Source: Bacillus pumilus (GTDB taxonomy: Bacteria > Bacillota > Bacilli > Bacillales > Bacillaceae). Taken from it: 64,000 nt of DNA. The notes beneath the pieces were generated by a model. The model was not told where the DNA came from. It did not search any database and worked only from the letters and a program-made list of their open reading frames with translations. Location of the stretch: assembly GCF_003431975.1 (NCBI RefSeq), contig NZ_CP027116.1, positions 3,658,001 to 3,722,000 of the forward strand, in the 5' to 3' direction. The position numbers were made by a program, and so were the translations under genes. Below, piece after piece: positions 38,135 through 48,148 of the stretch (the first letter of the stretch is position 1; the number at the start of each line of letters is the position of its first letter).

Positions 38135-38163
38135 ACTTTAATGTGATGTCACATCAATGTCAA
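38135..38163 (-). promoter_or_regulatory. Promoter of the S-box leader with a palindrome in the spacer
   Basis: Perfect TTGACA (38163-38158), 17-bp spacer, TAAAGT (38140-38135), about 40 bp upstream of the aptamer. The spacer contains ATGTGA-tg-TCACAT (38141-38154), a possible operator. Confidence 0.7.
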
Positions 38164-38210
38164 TGATTTTTTTGAAAATTTAAAACAATAAGCTTTTGGT
38201 TCATACATGC

Positions 38211-39638
38211 TTAACTTCCGATGATTTTCTTAGCAGGTGATGATTTCTTCAGGCGAAAATCATATTTTTTCTCATTCACAAATAGTGGATTGAGATGTGC
38301 TGATCCTTTATCTTGACCGCTTTTCGAGCGATATGTTTTGTAGCCTTCCATCCATTTCCCACGCCATACCCACTGTGATGCTTTCGCACCTTTTCGGTCG
38401 TCATACACGTTCTTCTGGAAGGTATTCTTTTGATTCACTCCATAAAGATTCACGATTAAGTAATGTGAGGCACTAGCTGTCATGATATTATTCGTGATTC
38501 GATTGTTCACAGCTTGATATTGCATGAGCAATTGACCGCCTTCTAAGCCGGCTGTGTCATTTTTGTACAAAATATTATGTGAGATGGTCGTATTTGTTGT
38601 GCCGCCACGCTTCTGATCATAGCCGCCAATTGAAATGCCTGTATAACGGTTCAAATACACTTGATTGTGTTCGATGCGAATGCGGTCAGCCATTTTTCCT
38701 TTATGCTCACTTGTCACTTCAATCCCCAGGTCATTGTGATGTGTGATGTTATGATCGATCACAATGTCCTTTCCGCCATCCACATAAATTCCACCAGCGG
38801 AGATGTCTTTACCGTAAGCTGGATTCCCGACACTCGTAATCTCATATACTTTGTTCCTAGATACGACACCATTTCTCACTTGATCGTACTTTTTAGAAGG
38901 TGCAACGTTTTCAAAACCAATTAAATCAATGCCTATATTATCTGCACGTCGGACCGTGTTATGAGTCACACGGAACTTTTTCACGTTTCCATTTAACACA
39001 AGCGCCTCACTGAAGCCCAGTTTTAATTTTTCAACAGTATTTCCTTTGATTTCAATGTCTTCAATGGCCGCAGGTGCTTTTGTCCCATAGACAGCAATAC
39101 CGTGCGCATTCCCTTTTTTGTGTTTCGTCTGGATGTCATACACTCGGTTGTTGAGCAGTTTGACGCCTTTTCCGCTTCCTTTAATAAAGATACCAACTGG
39201 TGTCAGGTCTTCTTTATTCGTCTTGAGATGTCCCACTGTCAGACCTTTGAGTGTGATGTAGCTTTTTTGATCAATCGTGACAAGACCGCCATCTGCTTGG
39301 TTTCCTTTAAGAGCAGCGCCACTGATGACAGGTTTTTCTTTTCCGTAAGCTTGAAAGACAACAGGTGCTTTCTTTGTTCCTGAATGGCGGACAACCAATT
39401 TCTCTTTGTATGTACCGCCTCTCATGTAAATGGTTGTACCGGCTTTCGCCAAACTTGCCGCCTTCTTCAATGTGCGAAAAGGTTTTTGCTTCGTTCCTGG
39501 GTTTTTGTCGTTTCCGTTTGTCGCCACGTAATAGGAGGTACCCTGCTTGGCGCCAGCCTCCTCTGTCATCGCTTGACAACCGAAGCTGATCACGGTCATG
39601 AATAAAATGAGTAAAATGCCTGGTATCGCTCGTTTCAT
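38211..39638 (-). CDS. Secreted right-handed beta-helix protein (polysaccharide-lyase-like)
   Basis: A 475-aa exported protein. After a signal or lipoprotein-like leader (ISFGC, Cys21, not a canonical lipobox), YYVATNGNDKNPGTKQKPFR is a DUF1565-type opening, followed by many parallel beta-helix repeats (e.g. IEIKGNTVEKL, IRIEHNQVYLN, TTISHNILYKN). Similar folds occur in PL9 pectate lyases; activity is uncertain. ATG 39638 with AAAGGAG 11 nt upstream is used. It lies upstream of the S-box operon but has its own start. Confidence 0.8.
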   Translation of the reverse strand: MKRAIPGILLILFMTVISFGCQAMTEEAGAKQGTSYYVATNGNDKNPGTKQKPFRTLKKAASLAKAGTTIYMRGGTYKEKLVVRHSGTKKAPVVFQAYGKEKPVISGAALKGNQADGGLVTIDQKSYITLKGLTVGHLKTNKEDLTPVGIFIKGSGKGVKLLNNRVYDIQTKHKKGNAHGIAVYGTKAPAAIEDIEIKGNTVEKLKLGFSEALVLNGNVKKFRVTHNTVRRADNIGIDLIGFENVAPSKKYDQVRNGVVSRNKVYEITSVGNPAYGKDISAGGIYVDGGKDIVIDHNITHHNDLGIEVTSEHKGKMADRIRIEHNQVYLNRYTGISIGGYDQKRGGTTNTTISHNILYKNDTAGLEGGQLLMQYQAVNNRITNNIMTASASHYLIVNLYGVNQKNTFQKNVYDDRKGAKASQWVWRGKWMEGYKTYRSKSGQDKGSAHLNPLFVNEKKYDFRLKKSSPAKKIIGS

Positions 39639-40005
39639 CTTGTTGTCTGCTCCTTTCACTTCTCTTCTTTCTTTATCGGTTAAAAAAAAGAGGATTAAAA
39701 TATGATAATGCCCCTTGCAATGTACTAGTCAAAAGGTGTATGGTTGAAAGAATATCTTACAGGAAAACCATCCGTTTTTAAATTGTCAGATTAATCAGTT
39801 AATAATGAATCTGGATTTTATTTCTTTTTGAAAAGGGGTGACATGAGCCAGACTGACGGCAGAGAAGAGGAAAGCGCTTTAACAGATTTTTCTTGTCTGA
39901 ATTCTAGAAAACCTATTGCTAATATTTTTTGAAGGTATAGAATAGAATCATAATTATTTCATATTATTAGAATTTTCAAATAAACAAACAGCAAGGAGAT
40001 TTACG
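39639..40005. promoter_or_regulatory. Divergent beta-helix gene/ilvK intergenic region
   Basis: 367 bp, no gene. A stretch AATTTTCAAATAAAC near 39970 matches the CodY consensus at about 11 of 15 positions; ilvK is a CodY target in B. subtilis. TAGAAT near 39938 may be a -10. Confidence 0.4.
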
Positions 40006-41097
40006 ATGCCAAAACAACCCATCCGCGTTGAACTTAGTTCAACAAAAAAACCAAAACCTCAATCTGATCAACTTCAATTCGGAAAAACCTTCACAGACCA
40101 CATGTTTGTGATGGATTATTCCATTGATCAAGGCTGGTACGATCCAAGAATTATTCCTTATCAGCCAATTCCAATGGACCCGGCTTCAATGGTCTATCAT
40201 TATGGGCAGTCTGTTTTTGAAGGCTTGAAGGCTTATGTTTCTGAGGATCAAAAAATTCTCTTATTCCGTCCGGAAAAGAACATGGAGCGCCTCAACAGAT
40301 CCAATGACCGCCTGTGTATCCCGCAAATTGATACAGAAACGGTTTTAGAGGGCTTAAATGAACTCATTCGTATTGACAAGGATTGGGTACCTGATGCAGA
40401 GGGCACTTCCTTGTATATCCGTCCATTCATTATTTCCACTGAACCGTACTTAGGCGTTGCACCGTCAAGCACGTATAAGCTGATGATTATCTTATCTCCA
40501 GTGGGATCTTACTATAAAGAAGGCATCCATCCGGTCAAAATTGCAGTTGAAAATGAATTTGTTCGTGCCGTTAAGGGCGGGACAGGAAATGCGAAAACAG
40601 CTGGAAACTACGCTTCAAGCCTCAAGGCACAGCAAGTCGCTGAAACGAAAGGTTTTTCACAAGTTCTTTGGCTTGATGGAGTCGAGAAAAAGTACATTGA
40701 AGAAGTCGGCAGTATGAACATCTTCTTTAAAATCAATGGAGAAATCGTGACACCTGAATTGAACGGCAGCATTTTAGAAGGTATCACACGAAACTCTGTA
40801 CTTGAGCTGTTAAAACATTGGGACATTCCAGTGACAGAACGTAAAATTTCTATTGATGAGTTAATTGAAGCACATCAATCAGGCGAACTTGAAGAAATCT
40901 TCGGAACTGGAACGGCGGCCGTGATCTCTCCTGTAGGGGAATTAATTTATCACGATCAGCCATACGTCATTCAAGATGGTCAAACTGGCGAAGTATCGAA
41001 GAAATTGTATGAAGCCATTACTGGTATTCAAAAAGGAACACAGCCAGACATCTTCGGCTGGACAGTAGAGGTCGACTCGGTCGTTAAGCAGGCATAA
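40006..41097 (+). CDS. ilvK: Branched-chain amino-acid aminotransferase IlvK (YwaA)
   Basis: A 363-aa fold-type IV PLP enzyme that transaminates Leu, Ile and Val (and methionine from KMTB in B. subtilis). It shows MVYHYGQSVFEGLKAY, the catalytic Lys in GNAKTAGNYASSL, and the phosphate site GTGTAAVISPVG. The protein starts with PKQPIRVELSSTKKPKPQ, very close to YwaA. AAGGAG precedes the ATG. A clear terminator follows. Confidence 0.95.
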   Translation: MPKQPIRVELSSTKKPKPQSDQLQFGKTFTDHMFVMDYSIDQGWYDPRIIPYQPIPMDPASMVYHYGQSVFEGLKAYVSEDQKILLFRPEKNMERLNRSNDRLCIPQIDTETVLEGLNELIRIDKDWVPDAEGTSLYIRPFIISTEPYLGVAPSSTYKLMIILSPVGSYYKEGIHPVKIAVENEFVRAVKGGTGNAKTAGNYASSLKAQQVAETKGFSQVLWLDGVEKKYIEEVGSMNIFFKINGEIVTPELNGSILEGITRNSVLELLKHWDIPVTERKISIDELIEAHQSGELEEIFGTGTAAVISPVGELIYHDQPYVIQDGQTGEVSKKLYEAITGIQKGTQPDIFGWTVEVDSVVKQA

Positions 41098-41105
41098 GCA
41101 TGTAG

Positions 41106-41137
41106 AAGAACCTTTCAGTTATGAAGGGTTCTTTTTT
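41106..41137 (+). terminator. ilvK terminator
   Basis: AAGAACC-TTTCA...TGAAGGGTTCTTTTTT. Confidence 0.88.
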
Positions 41138-41299
41138 GTTTATTTACCTCTCCTTACGATTCACCGTTCCTCACCCGGTTTCTATTTAAGGTTCTTGGGA
41201 TTTCTATCTTTGCTCTTTCCATTACTTTTGTAAAGGTCAGGCGAAAGAGGAAACAGAAACAAAAGGCGAAATAGACTCAGTTGTCCAGTCTGCTTCCCA

Positions 41300-41698
41300 T
41301 CAAATCGTGCACCAAAACAAGACCGATACCCCAACAATCGCCCCTGCGTATATCCACTGTTTCCCTTTGATGCTTCGCTTTCTTTCGATCAGTAAAAAGA
41401 TCTCCGGCAATAAGATGATGATGATTTCTAGGATAAGGACAAGATGATAAACAAGCGGCATCGGCTGGAAATCAAACTTTCTTTCATCTCCTCCTATTGT
41501 TGCGAAATACATCACCAGATTGGTTACTGGAATGGTAAAACAAACGAGCAGGCGGAGAACATAGATCCACACATACTGTCTACAGCGGATAAGGCCAATA
41601 AATGAAGCAATGATACCATACAAAAATAAGACCACTGTGCCATAACTCATCAAAGGTTGAACAGTAAAGCCGTAAAACATTAAACCAATTGCAACCAT
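41300..41698 (-). CDS. Four-helix membrane protein of unknown function
   Basis: A 132-aa protein with four predicted membrane helices, a short basic loop (RCRQYV) and an acidic/charged stretch (GGDERKFDF) between helices 3 and 4. ATG 41698 has AAAGGA 10 nt upstream; a TTG two codons earlier is too close. It stands alone between ilvK and lic. Not recognised. Confidence 0.65.
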   Translation of the reverse strand: MVAIGLMFYGFTVQPLMSYGTVVLFLYGIIASFIGLIRCRQYVWIYVLRLLVCFTIPVTNLVMYFATIGGDERKFDFQPMPLVYHLVLILEIIIILLPEIFLLIERKRSIKGKQWIYAGAIVGVSVLFWCTI

Positions 41699-41813
41699 AT
41701 TCAAATCGTCCTTTCTTTGAAGCCATACATGCTGTTTTTTCTATCATACACTTCTTTCTCCAGTTTCCATATGGGGCAATCAAAAAAAACGACCCCTTAA
41801 AGGGGCCATGTTT

Positions 41814-43142
41814 TTATGCATTAACTGATTTGAAGAATTGCGGTAAATATTCACGATGCGCTTCGAGCATTTCATCTAAAATTTGCTTTGCGATGTCGTC
41901 AGATGGAACAAGCGGATTGATCGTCATTGCCACAAGAGCCGTCTCGTAATCTCCTGTCACAGCCGCTTCTGCTGCCACACGCTCGAATGATTTGATTTGT
42001 TGAACAAGCCCTCTCACAGCTACAGGCAGATCACCCGTCGCTATTGGTTTTGGTCCGTCCTTCGTAATGATGCAGTTCACTTCAACCGCTGATTCGGCTG
42101 GAATGCTGGCAATCGCTCCTCTATTCACTGTATTGACTGGCTGGATGTCGTGCTTATCATTATAGATGGAGCTGATTAAGTTACACGCCGCATCACTGTA
42201 GTACGCCCCGCCTCTTTTTTCGAGCTGCGGTGGTTTAATCGATAAATCAGGATCTTTATAGAGCTCAAATAATTCATGCTCAACCTGCTGGACAACCTCT
42301 GCTCTCGTTCCTTTTTCTTGAGCTGCCTTTTGCTCTTCTTCCAGCATATCTTTTGTTTTATAGTAGTAGCGATGATATGGACATGGGATGACCCCTAAGC
42401 CTTTTACAAAAGAAGGTTCCCAGTTTTTCGCTTCAATGTTCTTCATGGACCACTGACTATTCGGATTTCCTAATTCATCAAGCACTTGTTCCATAATACT
42501 GACCCCGTCTAAATACACGTCTAATCCATAGACCATGTGATTAAGGCCTGCAAACTGCACCTCGATCCGTTCTACATCCACATCAAGCGCCTTGGCAATC
42601 CCCATTTTAATCCCAATTGGTACATTGCATAGACCGACTACTTTTTTTAGATTCGTGTAGCGCAGCACAGCTTCTGTGACCATGCCGGCTGGATTTGTAA
42701 AGTTCACAAGCCACGCATCTGGACAAAGCTCTTCCATATCCTTCACGATGTCTAGGATAACTGGAATGGTTCGAAGTCCTTTAAATAAACCGCCTGGTCC
42801 GTTCGTTTCCTGACCGATGACACCGTATTTCAGCGGAATTCTCTCATCCTTTGCCCGTGCTTCCAGCAGCCCGACACGAAATTGTGTCGTCACGAAATCT
42901 GCGTCCTTCAAGGCTTCCCGGCGGTCAAGAGTTAGGTGTACCTCAATCGGCAGACCGGCTTTTTCGACCATACGTTTTGCAAGAGCGCCCACGATATTTA
43001 ATTTTTCCTGACCCGCTTCAATATCCACAAGCCATAATTCCTTTACAGGCAATTCATGATATCGTTTGATAAACCCTTCGACAAGCTCAGGCGTATAGCT
43101 TGATCCTCCGCCTATTGTGACAATTTTGATTCCGTCTTTCAT
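41814..43142 (-). CDS. licH: 6-phospho-beta-glucosidase (GH4)
   Basis: A 442-aa NAD- and Mn-dependent GH4 hydrolase that splits phosphorylated beta-glucosides brought in by the lic PTS. The Rossmann start [44 protein letters not shown] and GLCNVPIG (metal Cys) are clear. It overlaps licA by 4 bases. Last gene of licBCAH. Confidence 0.95.
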   Translation of the reverse strand: MKDGIKIVTIGGGSSYTPELVEGFIKRYHELPVKELWLVDIEAGQEKLNIVGALAKRMVEKAGLPIEVHLTLDRREALKDADFVTTQFRVGLLEARAKDERIPLKYGVIGQETNGPGGLFKGLRTIPVILDIVKDMEELCPDAWLVNFTNPAGMVTEAVLRYTNLKKVVGLCNVPIGIKMGIAKALDVDVERIEVQFAGLNHMVYGLDVYLDGVSIMEQVLDELGNPNSQWSMKNIEAKNWEPSFVKGLGVIPCPYHRYYYKTKDMLEEEQKAAQEKGTRAEVVQQVEHELFELYKDPDLSIKPPQLEKRGGAYYSDAACNLISSIYNDKHDIQPVNTVNRGAIASIPAESAVEVNCIITKDGPKPIATGDLPVAVRGLVQQIKSFERVAAEAAVTGDYETALVAMTINPLVPSDDIAKQILDEMLEAHREYLPQFFKSVNA

Positions 43143-43465
43143 GAATTGACACCTCCGAGTTGCTTCATTTTTTCATGGAGCTCAATGATTTCCGCCGCAA
43201 GCTCCTTGACGGTCATTGCGTTCATGAGATGATCCTGCGCATGAATCATTAAGAGACTGATGTCGGTCTTTTCTCCTCTGATTTCTCCTTGGATCAGCTC
43301 TGTCTGTGCGTGATGCGCCTCATTTAACGCGTCTTGTGCTTCCTGCAATTTTTGCTTCGCCTCATCAAAATTTCCTTGCTTTGCACACGTAATGGCCTCC
43401 ATCGCGGAGCTTCTGCCATTCCCACCGTGTAAGATGAGTTGAAACACAATTTGTTCCATTTCCAT
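43139..43465 (-). CDS. licA: PTS lichenan/cellobiose-specific EIIA
   Basis: A 108-aa all-helical lactose/cellobiose-type EIIA with [15 protein letters not shown] and the phosphorylated His in [15 protein letters not shown] (second His). It carries phosphate from HPr to LicB. ATG 43465 has GGGGG 9 nt upstream; ATG 43474 sits on that site. Confidence 0.94.
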   Translation of the reverse strand: MEMEQIVFQLILHGGNGRSSAMEAITCAKQGNFDEAKQKLQEAQDALNEAHHAQTELIQGEIRGEKTDISLLMIHAQDHLMNAMTVKELAAEIIELHEKMKQLGGVNS

Positions 43466-43491
43466 CGGCCGCATCCCCCTTGTTCCCTCTA

Positions 43492-44841
43492 TTACATGCT
43501 GGCGACATTTTCATCAGTTGATGCTTTTGTTTCTAGCTCACTTTCTTCTTTCAATTTCTGCTTATCCCACATTCTAAAGAATGGATAGTATAGAGCGAAT
43601 GACAATGCCAGGTTAATCAGCTGCATGACTGCACCAGAGATTTTGCCTCCTGTGGCAAGATAGCCTGAAATGATGGGCGGCATGGTCCATGGGACTGCAA
43701 TCCCCGCTGGTTTTGCCACAAGTCCCGTGCTCATTCCGATATAGGTTGTGATGATCATCATGATTGGTGTAAGGATAAACGGAATTAAAAGCATTGGGTT
43801 CATGACAATCGGCATTCCAAAAATGATCGGTTCGTTGATGTTAAAGATGGCTGGCCCAATGGCAAGTCGGCCAAGCTGTTTCATTTGTTTACTTCTGGCA
43901 CGTAAGATCATCGTCAGCACCAAGGCAAGCGTTGCGCCGCTTCCGCCGACGTTGATGAAGATTTCAAAGAACTGAGCTGTGAAGATATTTGGCAGCACTT
44001 CTCCTGCTTGAAATGCGAGACGGTTCTCATCCATCGCACCGAGCCAAATTGGACCCATGACGCCACCGACAATGGTTGCTCCGTGAATACCACACGCCCA
44101 GAGGAGCATTTGCACACCCATGGCGACAATACTTCCGCCTAAGCTTCCACCAAGAATGGAAAGCGGTGTGCCAATTAAGACCGTGATGATATTATGAATA
44201 CTCTCAAATGGTGTCATCTCAATCAGAAGTCTAGCGACCCAGATTAGGGTGATGACCACAAAACCTGGTATAAGTGCGATAAACGATTTACTCACTGCTG
44301 GCGGTACACCATCAGGCATTTTAATGACGATATTCCGCTGGACGATGAATCGGTAAATTTCAGTTGAAAGCATGGCAATAATCATGGCAACGAATAACCC
44401 TTTACTGCCCATCAATGTGACTGGAATTCCCCCACCTACTAAGATGGCTTCTGTTGAGCCTTCAGGTGTGAAAGGAACTTGATATGGTGTCGCCAAAAGG
44501 AAAGCTGCAACAGCGATCGCACCAGATGATAGGGCATCCACTGCATACTTTTCAGCTAGCCTGTAGGCAATCCCGAAGGTTGCAACTAGTGCCATAATGT
44601 CAAAGGTTGCATTCACAGGATAGGATAGTTTCGTGGCCCATTCAGCTCCGAAGATACTTGCCATAAAATCGCTGTATCCTGGGATTGGAAGGTTGGCTAA
44701 AATGAGAAACAGTGAACCGACAATAATGAGAGGCATGGTTAAAACAATTCCGTCACGCAATGCTTGTAAATGTCTTTGAGCGGCAATCTTCCCTGCAAAC
44801 GGCATGACCTTCTCTTCTAGAAATCGGTTGAATCCATTCAT
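43492..44841 (-). CDS. licC: PTS lichenan/cellobiose-specific EIIC
   Basis: A 449-aa membrane channel of the PTS lactose/cellobiose family with about ten helices. It shows the N-terminal [32 protein letters not shown] and the [19 protein letters not shown] substrate loop. It moves and helps phosphorylate lichenan-derived beta-glucosides. Confidence 0.95.
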   Translation of the reverse strand: MNGFNRFLEEKVMPFAGKIAAQRHLQALRDGIVLTMPLIIVGSLFLILANLPIPGYSDFMASIFGAEWATKLSYPVNATFDIMALVATFGIAYRLAEKYAVDALSSGAIAVAAFLLATPYQVPFTPEGSTEAILVGGGIPVTLMGSKGLFVAMIIAMLSTEIYRFIVQRNIVIKMPDGVPPAVSKSFIALIPGFVVITLIWVARLLIEMTPFESIHNIITVLIGTPLSILGGSLGGSIVAMGVQMLLWACGIHGATIVGGVMGPIWLGAMDENRLAFQAGEVLPNIFTAQFFEIFINVGGSGATLALVLTMILRARSKQMKQLGRLAIGPAIFNINEPIIFGMPIVMNPMLLIPFILTPIMMIITTYIGMSTGLVAKPAGIAVPWTMPPIISGYLATGGKISGAVMQLINLALSFALYYPFFRMWDKQKLKEESELETKASTDENVASM

Positions 44842-44855
44842 CCCTTCCGCCCCCT

Positions 44856-45161
44856 TTATCCGTTCACTAACTGTTCAGCAGATTTTAAAACCTCAGCCCC
44901 GTTGCATACACCATAATGTACGGTATTAATAACGTCGACTGGAATCCCTTTTTCTTCTCCGAGCTTTTTCATTTGTGGTAATAAATATCGAACCTGTGGT
45001 CCTAATAAAAGCACATCGGCTTGATCAATATGACTTTTGGCTGAATCTCCAGATACTGCCCAAATACGATAGTCTTTTCCTTGTTCTTCTGCGCTTTTCT
45101 CCATTTTTGTGACAAGTAAGCTTGTTGACATACCTGCTGCACAAACCAATAAGATGTTCAT
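44856..45161 (-). CDS. licB: PTS lichenan/cellobiose-specific EIIB
   Basis: A 101-aa EIIB with the phosphocysteine loop [14 protein letters not shown] (Cys8). ATG 45161 follows GGGGG at 9 nt. First gene of licBCAH, downstream of a perfect CcpA site. Confidence 0.94.
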   Translation of the reverse strand: MNILLVCAAGMSTSLLVTKMEKSAEEQGKDYRIWAVSGDSAKSHIDQADVLLLGPQVRYLLPQMKKLGEEKGIPVDVINTVHYGVCNGAEVLKSAEQLVNG

Positions 45162-45217
45162 GTGTAAACGCCCCCTTTTGAAATTGTGAAGCTTTTCTTT
45201 ACACATTCAGCATATTA

Positions 45218-45231
45218 TGAAACCGCTTTCA
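45218..45231. promoter_or_regulatory. CcpA-binding cre site at licB
   Basis: TGAAACCGCTTTCA fits the cre consensus TGAAAnCGnTTnCA at every fixed position. It lies 57 bp upstream of licB, so glucose repression of licBCAH is expected. Confidence 0.85.
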
Positions 45232-45242
45232 TAAACACCTAT

Positions 45243-45270
45243 ACTTTTTCCTTTAGGAAGCGGAAAAAGT
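45243..45270. promoter_or_regulatory. Inverted repeat upstream of licB (LicR operator or licR terminator)
   Basis: ACTTTTTCC-N10-GGAAAAAGT, perfect 9-bp arms, 13 bp after the licR stop. It could end licR or be the LicR-binding element near the licB promoter. Confidence 0.5.
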
Positions 45271-45283
45271 TAGTATCACACTG

Positions 45284-47227
45284 TTAGTTCTTGTACGAAG
45301 GGGCCTTTTTATACATGATATCGAGCATGTCTTCAAATGTATCACAGGCGATGAGGTGCTGAATGAATTTCACATTATGCACAAGCTCACCTAGCAGTCG
45401 GTACATCCCTTTTAAATCTTTGGCATTCTCTTTTTCGACGCAAAGCAAGCAGACAAATTGAACCTTTTTCTCTCCCCATATGATCGGTTTTTCTAATGTA
45501 CATATCGCCCAAAACGTCTCTTCTGTCAGCGGCGTCATAGGGTGTGGAATGGCTGTATAATGCCCGAAGGATGTCGGAGCCGCCTCTTCTCTTTCCATCA
45601 CAGAAGGTGTAAGTTCTGCTGGTGCTAAACCCATATCGATGATTTTTTTCGTGAGAAAGGTGATGACCTCTTCCTTTGTTTGAAAAGTGCGTTTTGTAAA
45701 GACCAATTCCTTTTTCATATATTGAGAGGCCAGTGTCACTCTCGTTTCACTCGTCAGGGCTTCTTCGATTTTTAAAAAGTCGCCGCCTCCCAAAATGGTG
45801 TTCACTTGTATGACGGGAATCGGTAAATTCATCGGTATCGGGACCGTTGTAATAATCAAATCCAGAGCATGTAAAGAGACATGTGGAAGCGAATAAAGCT
45901 CTGCTGTTCCTAAAATGGTCAGCTTTGATCCAAATTGTGACCGCAGACGATCCTGAAGCAGCCTTGCACTCCCTGCACCAGATGCACAGACAATGAGACA
46001 TCGCTTCGGTGGAATCTCCATTTTTCTCCGTTCTAAAGCCGCACCAAAATGAAGTGCCATATATCCGATTTCATTCTCATGAATACATAGACCGATCTCT
46101 TCTTCAATGACACGACTGGCGACAATTCCTGCTTCAAAGGCAAGTGGATACCCGGCCTTTATTTCATCAAGCATCGGATTTCTTAAATTCATTCCATATT
46201 TACAACGTGTCATGGCTGGCTTTAAGTGCAGACTGAGCCCAATCATTAATTCCGCATCACCGGCTAAATCAAGCTGCAGCTTTTGATCAATGGCTTGGAG
46301 CATAAGCTGAACAAGGCGGCTCGTGTCATCGTCCACAATTTGTTTTTGACCGCTCGATGAAAAAGACTGTACCATTTTGGCTGTTCCTAATAAATGAATG
46401 GCGATATAGACGATCTCCTCTTGTGGAAAAGAAACGTTTAGCAGTCCTTCAAGGCGTTTCACCATTTTTTTAGCAACCTTATATTCCTTTGCCTGTGGAA
46501 TCTCATTGATTTCCTCTGGCAAGACAGATACATAGTTTCCGTGCCTAATCCGTTTGCAGGCAATGGCGACATGAACAATTAAATTATTCATGCAAATGTC
46601 TGATAGATTCATTCTTTCTTCACTGATATAATCAATGATTGTTTTCTGAATCAATTCTAATTCATGTTTTGGCAAAATGGTGACTGCTGTGTTCAGCATT
46701 GTTTGGTAGGATCGGCGTTCACTGAATAAATATTCTGACATACAGTAACGGATTTTCATCTCCGATCCTTTGATCCGGCAGCCTTTATTCGGCTTTGCTT
46801 CCAGCTTCAGATCAAAGGGCTCAAGCTTGCGTTTGACCCATTTCATATCGTTACTCATCGTCGATTTACTAATAAACAGCTTCTCCTGTAAGTCTTCAAG
46901 TTTCACATAAGACTCTGCGAGAAGAAGCTTTTTTAAAATAAACCGAACACGCTCCTCCGGCAGAACAGCCAGCGGTTCTTCCTGTTCGACCTCTTCTTTC
47001 ATAAAACGGCGAAAGGCATTCTCATCGTTGATCAGCAGCTCATAGCCAGCTCCTCGAACAGCTGTTACAGCCGCTTGATAAGGAGCAAGACGGTCGTTCA
47101 GTTCCTTGATGTCTGTACGAATGGTTCGGCTTGTCACTTGTAAGCTGACAGAAAGCGCAGCGCTTGTGAGCGGGGTCTTCGCTGCCATTAATTGACTTAA
47201 AATGTGCGCCAGTCTTTTACTCAGCAT
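45284..47227 (-). CDS. licR: PRD-containing activator LicR
   Basis: A 647-aa BglG-type regulator with two N-terminal HTH regions (about 1-80 and 85-165), two PRDs with regulatory His residues (about 170-410, including MNNLIVHVAIACKRI and GYMALHFGAALE), an EIIB-like domain (CLIVCASGAGSARLLQ) and a C-terminal EIIA-like domain (PTSFGHYTAIPHPMTP). It activates licBCAH when oligo-beta-glucosides are present. Confidence 0.93.
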   Translation of the reverse strand: MLSKRLAHILSQLMAAKTPLTSAALSVSLQVTSRTIRTDIKELNDRLAPYQAAVTAVRGAGYELLINDENAFRRFMKEEVEQEEPLAVLPEERVRFILKKLLLAESYVKLEDLQEKLFISKSTMSNDMKWVKRKLEPFDLKLEAKPNKGCRIKGSEMKIRYCMSEYLFSERRSYQTMLNTAVTILPKHELELIQKTIIDYISEERMNLSDICMNNLIVHVAIACKRIRHGNYVSVLPEEINEIPQAKEYKVAKKMVKRLEGLLNVSFPQEEIVYIAIHLLGTAKMVQSFSSSGQKQIVDDDTSRLVQLMLQAIDQKLQLDLAGDAELMIGLSLHLKPAMTRCKYGMNLRNPMLDEIKAGYPLAFEAGIVASRVIEEEIGLCIHENEIGYMALHFGAALERRKMEIPPKRCLIVCASGAGSARLLQDRLRSQFGSKLTILGTAELYSLPHVSLHALDLIITTVPIPMNLPIPVIQVNTILGGGDFLKIEEALTSETRVTLASQYMKKELVFTKRTFQTKEEVITFLTKKIIDMGLAPAELTPSVMEREEAAPTSFGHYTAIPHPMTPLTEETFWAICTLEKPIIWGEKKVQFVCLLCVEKENAKDLKGMYRLLGELVHNVKFIQHLIACDTFEDMLDIMYKKAPSYKN

Positions 47228-47429
47228 CAGATCGGCCTCCTTATGTATGGGTGGAGAATCTGCCTTGTCTGGACAGGTTGTATACGCTTGCAGTTCTCTT
47301 CATTACTCATATTCTACTGAAAAGAAATAAAAATTGCCAACTCATTTATATGACAAATGCCCCTATTTATACAACAAACCATATCTAATGACCTATGAGT
47401 CTTTTGGTAGGACCCTGGGAGAAAACATG

Positions 47430-47466
47430 AAAAAAGGCGCTACACCTTTGTGTCAACGCCTTTTTT
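47430..47466. terminator. Sortase-gene terminator
   Basis: AAAAAGGCG...CGCCTTTTTT with an inner ACA/TGT stem, at the 3' end of the sortase gene. It could act in both directions. Confidence 0.8.
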
Positions 47467-48079
47467 ATGAAGAGATGAGCTGCGTAAAGACAACCAATCT
47501 TTTTTCATGAGTCCCTGCTGCATGATCAAATGTCCCTGTACACGTAATTAGATTGAGATTCCGTGTAAAAGCGTACCCGAAAAATGCATTTGGTTTTTCT
47601 TCACGCGGATAGCTTTGCACTTTCATTACCTCAAAGGTTCGCTTTTTCCCTGACGAGGACGTCACGATCACCTTGTTTCCCTTTTTCAGCTCCTTTAGTC
47701 GATAAAAAACAGAAGGTCCCCATTTATTATCAACATGACCATTCATGACGGCATTCCCTTTATCCCCTGGCTTTGGACCATCTTGAAACCAAGCTGTGTT
47801 GTCCGCATTTTTTGGAACGCCCATACTGCCATCCTTTGATAAAGTTGTTTTCTCTACTTTTGCTTTAACATCAATCGCAGGAATCGTAATTTCAGCCGGG
47901 ACAATACCGGACGGTTCCTCTTTTAACATGTCTTGTGCATGAGACTGTTTTGCGGCTTGATTTGTTGTTATTTTTTCAGGTGATGAGGTTGTTTTAGGGG
48001 ATGACGAGTCATCCATAGATTGATTTGCACAGCCTGTGATGATGAGCAGCATTAGAAGACCAAACAGCCACCTTTTCAA
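47465..48079 (-). CDS. Class F-like sortase, lipoprotein
   Basis: A 204-aa cysteine transpeptidase. It has a lipoprotein signal (IITGC, Cys17), a Ser/Thr/Lys linker, and a sortase barrel from about 57. Catalytic residues are His115 in VMNGHVD, Cys180 in LITCTGTF and Arg194 in EKRLVVF. The GVPKNADNTAWFQDGPKPG stretch is typical of class F sortases. TTG start with GGAGG 9 nt upstream. It directly follows a gene with a C-terminal sorting signal, its likely substrate. Confidence 0.9.
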   Translation of the reverse strand: MKRWLFGLLMLLIITGCANQSMDDSSSPKTTSSPEKITTNQAAKQSHAQDMLKEEPSGIVPAEITIPAIDVKAKVEKTTLSKDGSMGVPKNADNTAWFQDGPKPGDKGNAVMNGHVDNKWGPSVFYRLKELKKGNKVIVTSSSGKKRTFEVMKVQSYPREEKPNAFFGYAFTRNLNLITCTGTFDHAAGTHEKRLVVFTQLISS

Positions 48080-48148
48080 GTTAGTCTGCCTCCTTTTAAA
48101 GAAAGGAACGGCACGATTGTGCACGTCCCCTTTTGTTTTTATATGAAC

